A stretch of DNA of 64,000 nucleotides from Knoxdaviesia capensis (GCA_001510575.1 LNGK01000002.1:2840144-2904143); one strand, 5' to 3'. Numbered from the stretch's first letter, positions 1 through 12,320 are shown. Made by a program: numbers and translations. The notes: generated by a model from the sequence alone, not told the origin.

Positions 1-65
1 AAAAAGAAAAAAAAAAGAAAAAAAAAGGAAAAAAAGAAAGCAAAAAGAAAGCAAAAAGTACGTAC

Positions 66-2011
66 CCTTGATGCAGCCATCGCGCAGAGAGTTGTCGTGG
101 CCAATCCACCGGGGACGGGGAGCAGAGTCCCGCTGAGCCCGGCCATGGCCAGGGCTGCGGTCCCGGTACTCGTTCCGGCGCTCATCGCGATCATGAGCAC
201 CCGAGGTACGATCGTAATCACCCCATCCAACCGGAGACCGAGACCGATCCCGGTTGTACCGGGGAGGCGATCTCATAGAATCACGGCCGCGGTATGACGA
301 GTCGGGGTTGGCGGGGCCCGAAGGCGGCTTGGGGTGGTGGTCCGCCATGGGAGCCTGCTGCTGCTGTTGCGGCTGCTGCTGCTGGGGCACCAGGCCGGCC
401 AGAAGCTGTGCCAGGTTATTCTGCATCTGGAATCCGTAGGCCGGGTTGGCGGCCGGGAAGCCAGGGATGGCTGGGGCCACCGGGGCCGGCGCCGGAGGAG
501 CCTGGGGCTGGTTCAGGGCGCCGCTAGCAGCCAGGGTCTGCAGAATAGCCATCAGGTTCTGGTTCATACCCGGGTTCTGTAGAGCAGCCAGCGCGGCCAA
601 GTTAGGCATTCCACCCGCAGCTAAGCCAGGGCTCTGAACACCGGGAATCGGCTGGGCAGGGGCGGGCTGCTGGGCAACAGGCAATTGCTGAGGATACTGG
701 AGTCCTCCATACGAGTACGCCGCCTGCGGAGCGGTCGGGGTAGCGGCCATGGCTGCCGGGGCAACGGGGGCCTGGGGGGGAGGGGCAGGAGCCTGGGCCG
801 GCGCCGGGGTCGGGGTGACAGAAGCGGCCGAGCCGGCCTGGGCAATCTCTGCGAGACGCTTCAGAATGGAAACGCTATCGTTGACAGCGGGAGCCGAAGG
901 TGGAGGAGGAGGAGGAGGGGCAGCGAAAGCGCCGTACGCAGCAGCTGGAGCCTGGCCACCACCGGGGATGCCATTAACGAGGGTGGGAGGCGGGGTACCA
1001 TTGGGCGTGGTCGAGCCGTCTACACGGAGGGTGAAGGGGGCTTACGGTTAGTTATGTCATACACTCCTCTACTAGATATACAACTACTAGGATCGCCGAT
1101 GGAGTGGCCTGTTGGACCATGTCCCAACAATCTAAATATATATAAAAATAAAATAAACTTACTGGCGACGGGGACGTGGGCGGTGTCGATAGTCTGGCGG
1201 AAGAAAGACAGCATATCGGCGGGGAGAGCGCCGGATCTCTCCCAAATGGTAATCAGACGACGAATTTTCTCCTGCATCACAAAATCAGTCTTGTTAGCCA
1301 AATAGTTTCAATATGTGTTGAATGAATACATGCTCTTACCGTCTGGTCAGTGGGGCTGTTCCGGATGGTTTCGGCAACCAGCGGCCCGATGACTCCACGA
1401 ATCCGTGCAACACCGGCAGCAAAGGTTCCATGCTCATCGGGAGACTTCGCCTCCAGCTGGTTGATGGCCTTAGCACGGTCAATCCAACGGCGGAGGACGG
1501 AGTCGAAGATGTAGATTCCGCCGAGCTTGTGGCTCGGAGGCGATTTCTTGAAGTGGCGGACGAGGGCACCGACGATAACAGACTCTTGCTGTTTGTGGGA
1601 GAATAAATACACTGGCACCCCCAATCAACCTGCTTTGGGGTCGTTGTACAAATACAAAAAACCCAAAGGCAGGGTTGATCAGAGATGTTCGGTTGGTTTC
1701 TGAGTTAGCTACCATGCTGCAGTTACGACTTGAGGGTGAGCGAGTCCACCAAAAGATGAGGCAGGAATACAAAAACATCTCAAAAGTTGTTCAGACTTTA
1801 CACAAAAACCAGCATTCCAAAGAATACAGTTGATGAATTGTAGTCGGCGCGAACCCCTGGGAGTGGGAGGGAATGGTGAAGTGATGCATACCTCAATATT
1901 ATTTTCGCTGATATCGGTGATGTTCTCGACTTGGGCTCTCTGGCTGCCAGGAGGTCTGGAGGCCAGCAGAATCCCAAAGTTCCGTTCGAGATCAGACGTT
2001 ACGGAAGACAT
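66..2011 (-). CDS. nrd1: Nrd1/Seb1-type CTD-interacting RNA-processing factor (5' part; continues beyond left edge)
   Basis: Exons on the minus strand are 2011-1892, 1588-1340, 1271-1163 and 1019-66, with introns of 303, 68 and 143 nt. All junctions keep phase, and a further donor (GTACGT) at 65 leads out of the window. About 477 residues are visible. Residues 1 to about 155 form a CTD-interacting domain: N-terminal helices, the HKLGGIYIFDSV core helix and a late IRRLITIWERSG helix. The family binds the phosphorylated RNA polymerase II C-terminal domain and directs transcription termination and 3'-end processing in the nucleus. Next comes a long Pro/Ala/Gln-rich linker with a seven-proline run and CAG-coded glutamine runs, then an Arg/Asp/Ser-rich stretch (RDRSRSP). 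The RRM expected in Nrd1/Seb1 would lie beyond the left edge, so the Nrd1/Seb1 rather than SCAF or Rtt103 assignment is inference. The ATG was chosen because the only in-frame upstream codon in the ORF is TTG. Confidence 0.85.
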
Positions 2012-5000
2012 ACTGTACAAGTTGTATACAAAAGTCCGGGTAGGTGAGGTGGTGAAGGACGGGTGATGTGTGGTGAAGATGAGGAAACAGACTGGCCTGC
2101 TTATATGGTCGGAGGATGTGAAAATCGCATGAACATAAATCAGGAAAGGTGGTGTGTTTGTTCGAGGGAGAAAGAAAGAAAGGGGAGGAAGAAGAAGAAG
2201 AAGAAAGGGAAAAATAAGAGGGTGAGAAAATGCCCCCTGTGTATGTGCTGTAAACTATTTTCGCCGGTTGTGTTTTTGTCGATAATTTTGTCGATAATGC
2301 CACAAAGGCAAAAAAATGAAAGAAGCAGAATTAGAGACCCACGATCACACAATAAAGGAAGTCGCTCCAATTTTCAAGCACTCTCAGAGTGTTTACTGAT
2401 ATTTGGATAAGGGCACAACAAAGAGCAACACAGAGGCCCTAAATCCAGGTGCTTTCACCGGGTGTAGTACTGTGGATGGCGATGATCACCAAGCTGTTTA
2501 GGCCGCAGTACCTCAGGAATGAAACCGAAGATATGTGACGAATTCCCAGATTGCAAGACTCTACAGAGATTATCTTGCAGTCAACCCATTCACAGCCAGT
2601 GACGGTTCGAGATGGAGCTTCTAGACGCGGGAGCACAGCACAGAAGAACAGGCTCAACTGGTAACCAAACTAAGTTGGTTGATGGTTCCGAGAGTACAGA
2701 GCCGGTCTTTAAGTCTTAAGCCAACGGAAAGAAGCCGCGACGTGGATATATGAGGATATATCGTCACCGGAGCTCAAGCCTCCTTTTCTAGCAAGACGAG
2801 CAGATTGGCAATGCCAGCCAATCGAAGCCAACCCTAACAGGCTCTATGTCGTTTCGGTATGTGTTCCCGAAATCAGAAAGATACGCGTCGGTAGACTCAC
2901 AACGAAGAGTGCTTGGACTCTGGTGAATTCTGCTTCTCGTTGAGTCAAGTCTCAAGGGAAGAGTCGGTGGAACCGGTTGCGGTATGGTCACGTGATGTTA
3001 CTCGATTTAATGCACACTTAAAAGGTCGTAGGCACACAATCAGACACGTACAGGATGGCGACTAACCCTTTACGCGTGAAGAAGAGAGCGCGAGAGGAAG
3101 GCAGTGAGAGAAAGGGAAAGCAGCAGATGAGAATAGGAGTGGGATGAAATGATATCAGTCCCTACGGAAATACTCGTGATGGATGTTGATGATGATGGCA
3201 CTAGGGAAGAAATCGCCGTGATGATGATGAGAGGGGAAAGACTAAGGAAGAATACCGGACAAGACGATGAGTCTATGATATCCCGATTCTACTGGAGGTA
3301 CGAAGAAAGACGGAGAGAGTGGGAAACTGGGACAAAAAGTCGATATCGTCGTCGCTGAGTGCGAAGAGTTACTTCGGTGTTGACAGGGAAAAGATTCGGT
3401 CAGAGACAAGGTCGAGTTGAGAAACCGTGTTTTTTAAGAAAACGGACTACGCGTCTATCAAGGCGCCTACTGTGGAATATGTCGATTTGAGAGAGAATTG
3501 GTGCAAGGCGTGGTTGGAGATTGGCGAGCAAGATTTGAAATGCTTTAGATTTGTGAATGTGTAGTGAGAAGTGAGAAGAAGTGTGTCGGAAGTTAAGGCT
3601 TTATTGGGGGTAGAAAACAAGTACGCTGAAAATTCACGACAAACGAATGAAAATTAGAACGGCGAATGATTTGGTACGCCGCGAAGAGAATCACAAGAGA
3701 TGATGAAGCGTGAATGCTTCGATGAATTTATCGCTGGCGATGAGGAATGGTGAAGAGCAGGAAGAAAGAGGAAAAGAAAGAAGAATTCCAGCAAGAGAGG
3801 GGACGAGAATAAATGAGAAAAGAGGTTGGTTAGCAAATCGAGTCATACAGACGACATATGTATCCCTTTACCGTGCGTCACATACAAAGTGTACATCAGC
3901 CACACTATGTGAAACGGCATGGGAGAAAATTTTCGGCCAACTGACCCATTTTTCGGTTAATACATGGGTAGCACGTAGTACATGGGCAATATTCGCCTAA
4001 TCTATGATTTCTCCGAGGTCCTGCCGCTGACTGAGGCTTTAGTCACCGCCTTCGGATTTTCCGTTTGCCTCTCACGGCGCAAAAGCGTTTTGGAGCTCGG
4101 ATTCTGTGTGATGGAGCATCCTGGCAGTTACCGGCGGACATCAGAAGTGCAACGCCGGGTAAAAGGAGGGTGTGTTCCTTGCACTTCATCGTCTTGAAGA
4201 GCCGTACACTGACTTCCTATCCACCGGCAAAGGATGGAGTCCTTTGAGCCTCTCCCAAGTGTCTCCATCGAAAATTTTGATCACATTCACCTCTTGGTTT
4301 TTCTTTTAATATGGGACGTGTGTGGATTACTTTCGTGCAAGTTGTTTCCCCAGTGCCACAGCCAAGAGTGTTCGGTTCGTGATGCCGCAGAACAGCCAAA
4401 CCCTCCCCCAGATTGATACCGGGTGTTTATGCGTGTCTGTCTCTGCCAGGAACGATGTTTCTCTTTGCCGTACTTAACAGCTTGCTGAGACCCGGCTATA
4501 TTGGCAGTGGCACGTCTCTTTTGCTCAAGAACGCCAAAGCATCTCAGTTTTGCGCCGGCGCCGAACCGAAGGGCTCGTCTCTCCTTTCTCGAATCGCCTT
4601 TTGGCCCATCTTCGGCTTCCGCTAAAATCTTCCCGGTTCATGCGCTTCTGAAGCTCTCCAAACCGCGCAATTACGCTGTAAGGTTTGGAGGTGACGTAGG
4701 ATCCCGAAAGGCCTTTGAGCTCCATCCATATCAAAGAGAACCCCTAAATATTCCAGGCTCTTCAGTGGCCAGACCCGCTGGACTGCTTCACTGAAACATG
4801 CCACAGCCTCTCCGGGTGTACCTTGTCCACTGTATTTCCACTGCACGGGTACTTTGCGAAGCGTTTTATTCCGCGCCGCCGGGCTTCCAGCTTCGTCCAT
4901 TGGCTATGATGAACGAAGCTCCTTCCTGTTGTCGTGGTGGCGGCCGAACCTTGTCGAATTTCCCTTTTTCGTAGCCAAAATTAATTGGATTATTTTTCGT

Positions 5001-5296
5001 TGCGTCTTTTTTGCTCCTTCCTTCCCTTGCTCCCACAGCAGTCCGTCCTGGCTCTCTGTTTTTTTGGTTTTTTTTTTTAATTCCGATTTATTCCTTGATC
5101 CCTCCAAATCTTTTTCTCCCCCAAATCTTTTTTTTCTTCTTCTCCTTCATCCCATCTCCAAACCCTTCCTCTCCATCCCCTTTTTCTGTGACCTGCTTCA
5201 ACCATCTCCTCCAGTCTGTGACTATATCAAAAAAGAGTTCATCTCTCCTAGTCAACAATCCTCTATACTCGTTCTCCATACCTTTTCTTTTCCATA
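2012..5296. other. Intergenic region between divergent nrd1-like gene and citA
   Basis: No gene can be supported here. The ORFs are short and lack protein-like composition or family motifs. The part next to the nrd1-like start holds a (GAA)n run near 2188-2206 and purine-rich DNA. The middle (2400-4850) is ordinary mixed-composition DNA in which I see no RNA gene. The right end is the pyrimidine-rich citA leader, listed separately. The region must hold both divergent promoters, but I recognise no specific factor site with confidence. Confidence 0.6.
4912..5296 (+). promoter_or_regulatory. Pyrimidine-rich, ATG-free leader/promoter of citA
   Basis: About 385 nt immediately before the citA start contain no ATG on the + strand; the last upstream ATGs are at 4906 and 4909. 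From about 5010 the strand is dominated by C and T runs. CT-rich tracts just upstream of or within the 5' leader are typical of highly expressed filamentous-fungal genes. The transcription start is not visible, so the split between promoter and leader is inference. Confidence 0.5.
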
Positions 5297-7202
5297 ATGG
5301 CTTCCGTTGCGCGGTTGAGCTCTTCGGCTCTGCGGGCCTCGTCTCTCCGGGCTCCTGCTTTCAACACCAAGGCTGCTGCTTTCTGCGCCTCGAGATATTA
5401 CTCCTCCAAGTCCCAGGTTCGTGATCCCGTATCTCGTCATTGTGTATTCCATTGGCGTCACCTCAGATTTGTTTCCTCTCCGACAAGCTCCGATTGCTCC
5501 GAAGTTGAGATTTTTGTTTAGTCGCTAATCTTGTTTTCATTGGTCCTTGGATAATAGACTCTTAAGGAGCGCTTCGCTGAGCTCCTCCCCGAGAAGATTG
5601 AACAGGTCAAGGCCCTGAGAAAGTAAGTTCATCTCTGCCGCCGAATTGGTCAAGGTTGAGCTGCTCACTTCTTTTTGTTCAATTGCTAACCGTACTCTTG
5701 TTTCTTCTCCCTTACAGAGAGCACGGCTCCAAGGTCATTGACAAGGTCACTCTTGACCAGGTGTATGGCGGTGCCCGTGGAATCAAATGCCTCGTTTGGG
5801 AGGGTTCGGTTCTGGACTCCGAGGAGGGTATCCGCTTCCGCGGCAAGACCATCCCCGAGTGCCAGGAGCTTCTTCCCAAGGCTCCCGGCGGCAAGGAGCC
5901 TCTTCCCGAGGGTAAGTTTTTTTTTTTTTTTTTTTTCAAAAAACCCCCCGAACCATCTTATCCTCCCTTCTGCCACGAGATCAGCTATGCAAGCTACTCC
6001 AAACGCTCAGTCGAAATGCGACTACCCCAATTTGGGGGTGCATATACAGAACACCGAATCGATGAGGGCCATCATGCCAATTGTTAATTCGGGAGAATGC
6101 CACAATACGCTGTCCGTTTTTACCGAAAAATTCCTAATAGTTTTCCCTCTCTCTTTCAGGTCTTTTCTGGCTTCTCCTGACCGGCGAGGTTCCCACCGAG
6201 CAGCAGGTCCGTGACCTCTCGGCCGAGTGGGCTGCGCGCTCCGATATCCCCAAGTTCGTTGAGGAGCTCATCGACCACTGCCCTACCGACCTCCACCCCA
6301 TGGCCCAGTTCTCGCTCGCCGTCACTGCTCTCGAGCACGAGTCGTCGTTCGCCAAGGCCTACGCCAAGGGTATCAACAAGAAGGAGTACTGGGGCTACAC
6401 CTTTGAGGACTCGATGGATCTGATTGCCAAGCTGCCCACCATCGCCGCCCGCATCTACCAGAACGTCTTCAAGGGCGGCAAGGTCGCCCCCGTGCAGAAG
6501 GACAAGGACTACTCGTTCAACTTCGCCAACCAGCTCGGCTTCGGCGAGAACACCGACTTCATTGAGCTGCTCCGTCTCTACCTGACCATCCACACCGACC
6601 ACGAGGGTGGCAACGTCAGCGCCCACACCACCCACCTGGTTGGTAGCGCGCTCAGCTCGCCCTTCCTGTCGCTCGCTGCCGGTCTCAACGGTCTGGCCGG
6701 ACCCCTGCACGGTCTTGCCAACCAGGAGGTGCTCAACTGGCTCACGGAGATGAAGAAGGTCATTGGCGATGATCTCAGCGACGAGGCCATCACCAAGTAC
6801 CTGTGGGATACCCTGAACAGCGGCCGTGTCGTTCCCGGATACGGACACGCCGTTCTCCGCAAGACCGACCCCCGCTACTCGGCCCAGCGCACCTTTGCTC
6901 TGCAGAAGATGCCCGATGACCCGATGTTCCAGCTGGTCAGCCAGGTGTACAAGATCGCGCCCAAGGTTCTCACCGAGCACGGCAAGACCAAGAACCCCTA
7001 CCCCAACGTCGACGCCCACTCCGGTGTGCTTCTGCAGTACTATGGCCTGACCGAGGCCAACTACTACACCGTCCTCTTCGGTGTGTCGCGTGCCATTGGT
7101 GTCCTGCCCCAGCTCATCATTGACCGTGCTCTCGGTGCCCCCATTGAGCGCCCCAAGTCGTTCTCCACTGACAAGTGGGCCGAGATTGCCGGCAAGCTGT
7201 AA
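5297..7202 (+). CDS. citA: Mitochondrial citrate synthase
   Basis: Four exons, 5297-5416, 5558-5622, 5718-5911 and 6160-7202, keep phase and give 473 residues, the usual length for fungal mitochondrial citrate synthase. The enzyme condenses acetyl-CoA with oxaloacetate to citrate, the entry step of the TCA cycle, in the matrix. Residues 1 to about 37 are rich in Ser/Ala/Arg with no acids and end near RYYSSK, a typical mitochondrial presequence. The catalytic triad of the family is present: His310 in GPLHGLANQEV, His356 in GYGHAVL and Asp411 in NVDAHSG, with the same spacing (46 and 55) as in the animal enzyme. No peroxisomal C-terminal signal is seen (it ends GKL, not SKL-like), so the mitochondrial form is preferred over the peroxisomal citrate synthase or methylcitrate synthase. 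The next recognisable gene on the same strand is a mitochondrial citrate carrier. Confidence 0.97.
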
Positions 7203-8160
7203 ATGGGCAAAAATTGCTGCAGCTAGGTGAAGCACGCAAATTTCGCGGTCAACCGGGGGGTGTGTGGACTGGATCGAACATGACGAGTGAGACGAGAGGC
7301 GCTGAGACGCAAGTCAAAAACAAGATTGAAACGAAGCGGCTGTGTGATGTGTATGTCCCACCGGTGTACAGACAGCTGGGTGGCTGAACTGGAAGGGCTG
7401 TGGAGGCGCCGCCGAGCGGGTTAGACCGTGTCGGAGGTTCTCCAAACGCCATCCTCTTTGAGTCTCTCCTGTGCCGTGTTTCTTGCATGGGCACAGCGCA
7501 CAGTCGGTTCTTGTTTTTCACTCGAACTCTTGGCCCGATTTTCTTGCCCTTAGTTGAACGGCCACCGCCCCCCTTTTTTTCCGTCCGGGTTGTCTTCACC
7601 AGAATCAACACGAACCCCCTTTTTCACCTTTTTTTTCCTCCCTCTCCGTCTCTCCCTCTCTCTCTATCTCACTCACTCTATATGTCTACCGGTCTTCGTA
7701 ACGGTTCAATCTTTTTCCTCCTCGACCCGCCACCCCTCTCTCTTAGCATTTTCTCCATTCATTAGATGCTTTGTGTGTTTTTATATTATGTTGCTCTCTT
7801 TTTTTCTCTTTTATCTCTCGGTATACAAATTCCCGTGTATTTATGTGATTTGAATGGATGTGTTTGTTTATTAGGGAGGCGGGAAGACATTTGGAAGAAA
7901 AAAATTACTACTACGAATTTTTCTATCTACGGAGACATGCTTGATGTAGTGAACTAATGTGAAGTGGTTCGAGATTGCATTGCGCCCTTGTGTCACTTGT
8001 GCGTATGTTTTTTTTTTTCTCGGGGTCGTGGGTTGGAGGAGCCCGAAGAGTGCGTATGTTCAGGTCAGAGATCATGCTATAAGGCGGTGTCTTGACTTGT
8101 GAATGCGCATCACGTTATCAGGGATGGATGAAATTGGAATGCAGCAGTGAAGAGAGCGTG

Positions 8161-8176
8161 GTTAGGGTTAGGGTTG
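8161..8176 (+). repeat. Interstitial telomere-like tract (two TTAGGG units)
   Basis: Reads GTTAGGGTTAGGGTTG, two exact copies of the fungal telomere unit plus partial flanks. It is too short to be a telomere remnant with certainty. Confidence 0.6.
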
Positions 8177-10027
8177 ATGGTTGAGCCTAGAAGAGCGCGT
8201 ATGCAACGGTATGTGGAAGGAGTGATCTATCTATTCGTTCTCACCACCAATCAAAGACTTTGACAATGGCCTTCCAATGGGTTTTGCCAGTCTTCCACAG
8301 ACAATTGTATTTTTGAGTACTCCTGTGCCCGTAATTTGCAAGATAAGAACACGCCAAAGGAACGCCCCAACGCCCAACATTCAACGGAAACCACAGGGAT
8401 GGCACCGCGAGGAAGAGGAAGAGGGACCGGACAGCAGAGGAACAGACAAGACAGCCCCAGAAAATTTTTCCCTACGAGGAGAATCCGAGTACGGAGCGGA
8501 CAGGAAAGATCTGTGTAAGCCTTGTCCATCCACCCCGGTTGAGTGTGATTTGGCAACGATACTCTCGGTACGAGGATTACGGGGGACATAGAACAAAACA
8601 CAGTGTGTCAGTCGCAAAGGAGAACCTCGATGTCCATCCAGTGCTATATCTGAACCTCTATGTTGTACCTCCATTGGAGTGGACACATTCGTGAGTGAGG
8701 CTTTTATCTTCTTGCATTATCTCCATGTCTCGTCTGCAGGTTGAACGGCTCTGCATATGAGCGTTTTTTTGTCGCCGTGCATGTTGATTCTGACGAGTTG
8801 CGCCGCGCGACGGAGAGGGGCGGTGTCCGGGTTGTTGGAGCGGGCGGGCGTCTGACACCTCTCTCTCTCTCTGTCTGGAGGTTTTAAGCCTCATGATCTT
8901 GCATCTGGGTTTTGAGGCTCCGTTCCCTCCTCGCATAGCGGACCCCGACCCCGGCGGTGTGTTCTTTTTTTTTTTTTTTTGGGGGGGGGGTTCTTGGGCT
9001 CGTGGGTGGGACTTTGGGTTCAGACCCGGAGACATAGGTTTGAGTCATTGATAGAGGAAATAGGACTGGGCAGCTAAAGGATGAATGAGGCTTGGTGATG
9101 GTGGCTGTACGGCGTATTCAATGGAAAGTAATCGATGACTTTTGATACACTCGTATATACTCCAGCCCCAGGATCGCCAATCACCAATATCCCGGAAGGA
9201 AGCTACGATGGTTCAGTGGCCACGTTAGAGAGTCCGGGGGGGACTTTGGCCTTCCCTTCCCCGTATCCGGATCCTGTTTTTCATGTTTTGCGCAGGGTCT
9301 GTTGTGTTTAGTAGCACAGAGCCGCCTCCAGAAGCAAACAAGAGCACAAGCCCAGAAGGCAATGCACGTGCCAGGGTGGGTGTGGATTTCGCTCCGTGAA
9401 GGGAAGGAAAGAGCTACGCGTGGCATTGGCCTCGTGCTTGCCGTTCTGCAGTTCTGGAGGGGAAGCCCGAGGGAAAGAGCTTCTGACGAGAGCGCCTTCC
9501 TGAAGAGACATGGATTTCCAATCGCGAAGCACAGTGGTGTGTGCTGTATGCGATAGCTTCAAACGTCATGAATGTAAGTGAACGAAATCCGGGATGGCTT
9601 GCACTTGATTTCAATTCAACAATTATCTGGGTACTCTCGCTTGTGTGCCAATCTTTTTTTTTCTTTTTCGCGTTGATTCAACAATCCCGTTAGCCCCTGG
9701 CGTGCACTCCTCAACAAATGGAAAAAGATAGTTTGGCGCTGCAAAACCCTAGTGGTGTCGCGGTTTCCCGGGCTCCCTGGAATGTTCCTTCCCCCTTCTG
9801 TAAGCAAGGACAAGTCAACGAGGTTGAGGTGCAACGGGAAGGGGCGGCCCTAAGCAGGCGCTCCTTCCTCGTTCTCCAGGCACAGGAACGCCACTGGAAT
9901 GCATCCTCAGGCACGGAGAAAAGAGTGCTGAACCACAATATTTCAGCCACACAGCCCGGCTTCTTCATCAAGGTCTGTGTGTTATTCCCAAATTTTGACT
10001 CTTGTCAATCATCTTGCTTCCCCCATG

Positions 10028-10556
10028 CACTGCACCAATCGCGCTTTTCCAACCCAAGTCTGGATCTCAGTTTCCCCCTATAGCCAAGACAAGGCCGGAC
10101 AGCAGAGGGAAAAGATTTTATTTTATTTTTAATTTTTTAATTTTTCTTTTAGCCCGAGGGTGTGTGTCCGTGAAGCTAAAATCTGGAAGCTTGTGCTGAA
10201 GCTGAGCTTTCTTTCCCTTGCTCCCCTTTTCTTCTTCTTCTCCAACCTCCATCTCTCTCTCTTCCGTTGCACCCTTTGTTCTCCAACTTTTCCCTGACCT
10301 CTTCTTTCATTGCTTCAAGATTCAGTCTCCTTGAGTAGTCTTATATCTTCGTCTTCTCTTTCCCCATTGCCCTATTAGTTACTTCCTAAGCTCTCCTACC
10401 TGTGTTTCCCCCTTCTCGACTGAAATTGCCTCTCCCGTGATCCTCTGTATCTTCACCACAATCTCTATTTTAAAATCACCTCTTTTTTTTTGCGAAGAAG
10501 CACTCTATTTCCCTTGGTCAGGGCCCCTTTCCCCAATAACCTCCATCCGATAAGCC
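10028..10556 (+). promoter_or_regulatory. Pyrimidine-rich, ATG-free leader/promoter of yhm2
   Basis: About 529 nt before the yhm2 ATG contain no ATG on the + strand, and from about 10200 the strand is mostly C and T. The same architecture stands before citA and, in longer form, before pmaA. Sub-boundaries such as the transcription start cannot be read from the sequence. Confidence 0.5.
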
Positions 10557-12245
10557 ATGGTCGCCGCCGCCGCCCCTTCCGCCGCCGCCGGCGCTTCTCT
10601 GGAGAAGAAGCCGGTCAAGTTCTCCAACCTGCTTCTGGGCGCTGGACTCAACATGTTTGAAGTCACCACGCTGGGCCAGCCGCTCGAGGTCATCAAGACC
10701 ACCATGGCTGCCCATCGTGGCGACGGCTTTCCTGCTGCTCTGGCCCGCATTTGGTCGCGTGGAGGCTTTCTGGGCTGTAAGTACCTTTTCTCTGTGCCTT
10801 TTTATCTTTGTTTCCCTCTATCTCTAAAAACTCCCGGAGAGAATGCGCTCGCTCGTGTTGAGAGCTGTTCTCGGGCATATCTGCACACAACCCCNNNNNN
10901 NNNNNNNNNNCCCCTCTCAAAAGCAACTATCCTCGGCCGATATCACTCTTTGAATCATCGATTGGATGCGACGCAGCGCTGAAACGTCGGGAGCCGAGCC
11001 GATTGCGATGGGAGTGGAAACCACATGCGAAAATCGGACGGATGGATACCCTGGGGAACAATGGACAGGAAGAAAAAAAAACGCACATGCATGAGTAAAA
11101 TAGCTTGTCAGATCCTTCAGCTGGATCTCTCGGACTTTCCCCTTCCCCCCCAACGCCGATTCTTAACCTCCGGCCTGCTTCCCCCGCTGGTTTCCGGGTC
11201 GCCGACGTTCTGCTCTCCGTCCGGCGCTCCTGCTATGCTCCGTTTAATGGCCTCGGCCCTCGGCCAATTGCTTCCGGCTACGCCCTCCACTACTACGATA
11301 CATCCATATCCCCATACCTCTCCGCTTTTTTTTATGCTCTCTCAAACACATGCACGCACAAGGGGAATTTTTTTTTTGACATGTGCTAACCGCATTTTTT
11401 TTCCTCTCCTCCACTTTAGTCTACCAGGGCCTTATCCCGTGGGCCTGGATCGAAGCCTCCACCAAGGGCGCTGTCCTGCTGTTCGTCGCTTCCGAGGCCG
11501 AGTACTATGCCCGTGTCGCCGGCGCGTCGACCTTCGGAGCCGGTATCGTCGGAGGAGTCAGTGGCGGTCTCGTGCAGGCCTATGCCACCATGGGCTTCTG
11601 CACGTGCATGAAGACGGTCGAGATCACCAAGCACAAGCTCGCTGCCACCGGAGTCGTGCCGCAGTCGACCTGGGCCACCTTCATGGACATCTACCGCAAG
11701 GAGGGTATCCGCGGTATCAACAAGGGTGTCAACGCCGTGGCCATCCGCCAGATGACCAACTGGGGCAGCCGCTTCGGTCTCAGCCGTCTCGGCGAGGAGG
11801 GCATCCGCAAGGTCACCGGCAAGGACAAGAACCAGGCGCTCTCGGCCTGGGAGAAGATCCTGGCGTCGGCGTTTGGCGGTGGTCTGACCACGTGGAACCA
11901 GCCCATCGAGGTCATCCGTGTCGAGATGCAGAGCAAGACCGATGACCCCAACCGGCCCAAGAAGATGACGGTTGGCAACACCTTCCGCTACATCTACCAG
12001 AACAACGGTATCAAGGGTCTCTACCGCGGTGTGACCCCGCGTATCGGTCTGGGTATCTGGCAGACTATCTGCATGGTTGCCGTTGGTGATATGTACGTGC
12101 TCCTCCACCTCTGTTTTTTCGGTCTTGATTCCCGCCCTTCGTTCGTGTCTCCCAGCCAACTAACTCTTATTCTTTCCTCCTCCTCTCTAGGGCCAAGGCG
12201 TACGTTGAAAAGCTGACCGGCGAAAAGGTCACTGCTAAGCATTAG
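10557..12245 (+). CDS. yhm2: Mitochondrial citrate/2-oxoglutarate carrier, Yhm2 type
   Basis: Three exons, 10557-10776, 11420-12092 and 12191-12245, are phase-consistent and give 315 residues, the length of yeast Yhm2. The protein is a mitochondrial carrier family member with three repeats. The carrier signature is clear in repeat 1 (PLEVIK, residues 42-47) and repeat 3 (PIEVIR, 235-240). Repeat 2 has the degenerate CMKTVEITK without the proline, as expected for this atypical subfamily. Yhm2 proteins exchange matrix citrate for cytosolic 2-oxoglutarate across the inner membrane, feeding cytosolic acetyl-CoA and NADPH supply; yeast Yhm2 was also described as binding mitochondrial DNA. Intron 1 is unusually long (643 nt) and carries a 16-N assembly gap. 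The exon junction in codon 74 (T|TC, Phe) is independent of the gap. The nearest recognisable upstream gene is citrate synthase. Confidence 0.93.
10895..10910. other. Assembly gap (16 N) in yhm2 intron 1
   Basis: Sixteen N flanked on both sides by CCCC. It lies wholly inside the first intron of yhm2, so the coding sequence is unaffected. The true length of the gap is unknown. Confidence 0.99.
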
Positions 12246-12320
12246 AGGAAACGGCGTTATTAGTGTTATGGGTTTTAATCAACTGAGGGTATTTTCTTCG
12301 TCTTCTGGGCTGATGAATGT

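Larger units (their letters stand above)
7203..10556. other. Intergenic region between citA and yhm2
   Basis: I find no gene in this 3.35 kb. The left part (7203 to about 7960) is presumably the citA 3' region and holds CT-rich and T-rich stretches at 7560-7820. A short telomere-like tract sits at 8161-8176, and a T run followed directly by a G run lies near 8966-8990. ORFs in the middle are short and change frame without splice support. The right end is the CT-rich yhm2 leader, listed separately. Confidence 0.6.
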
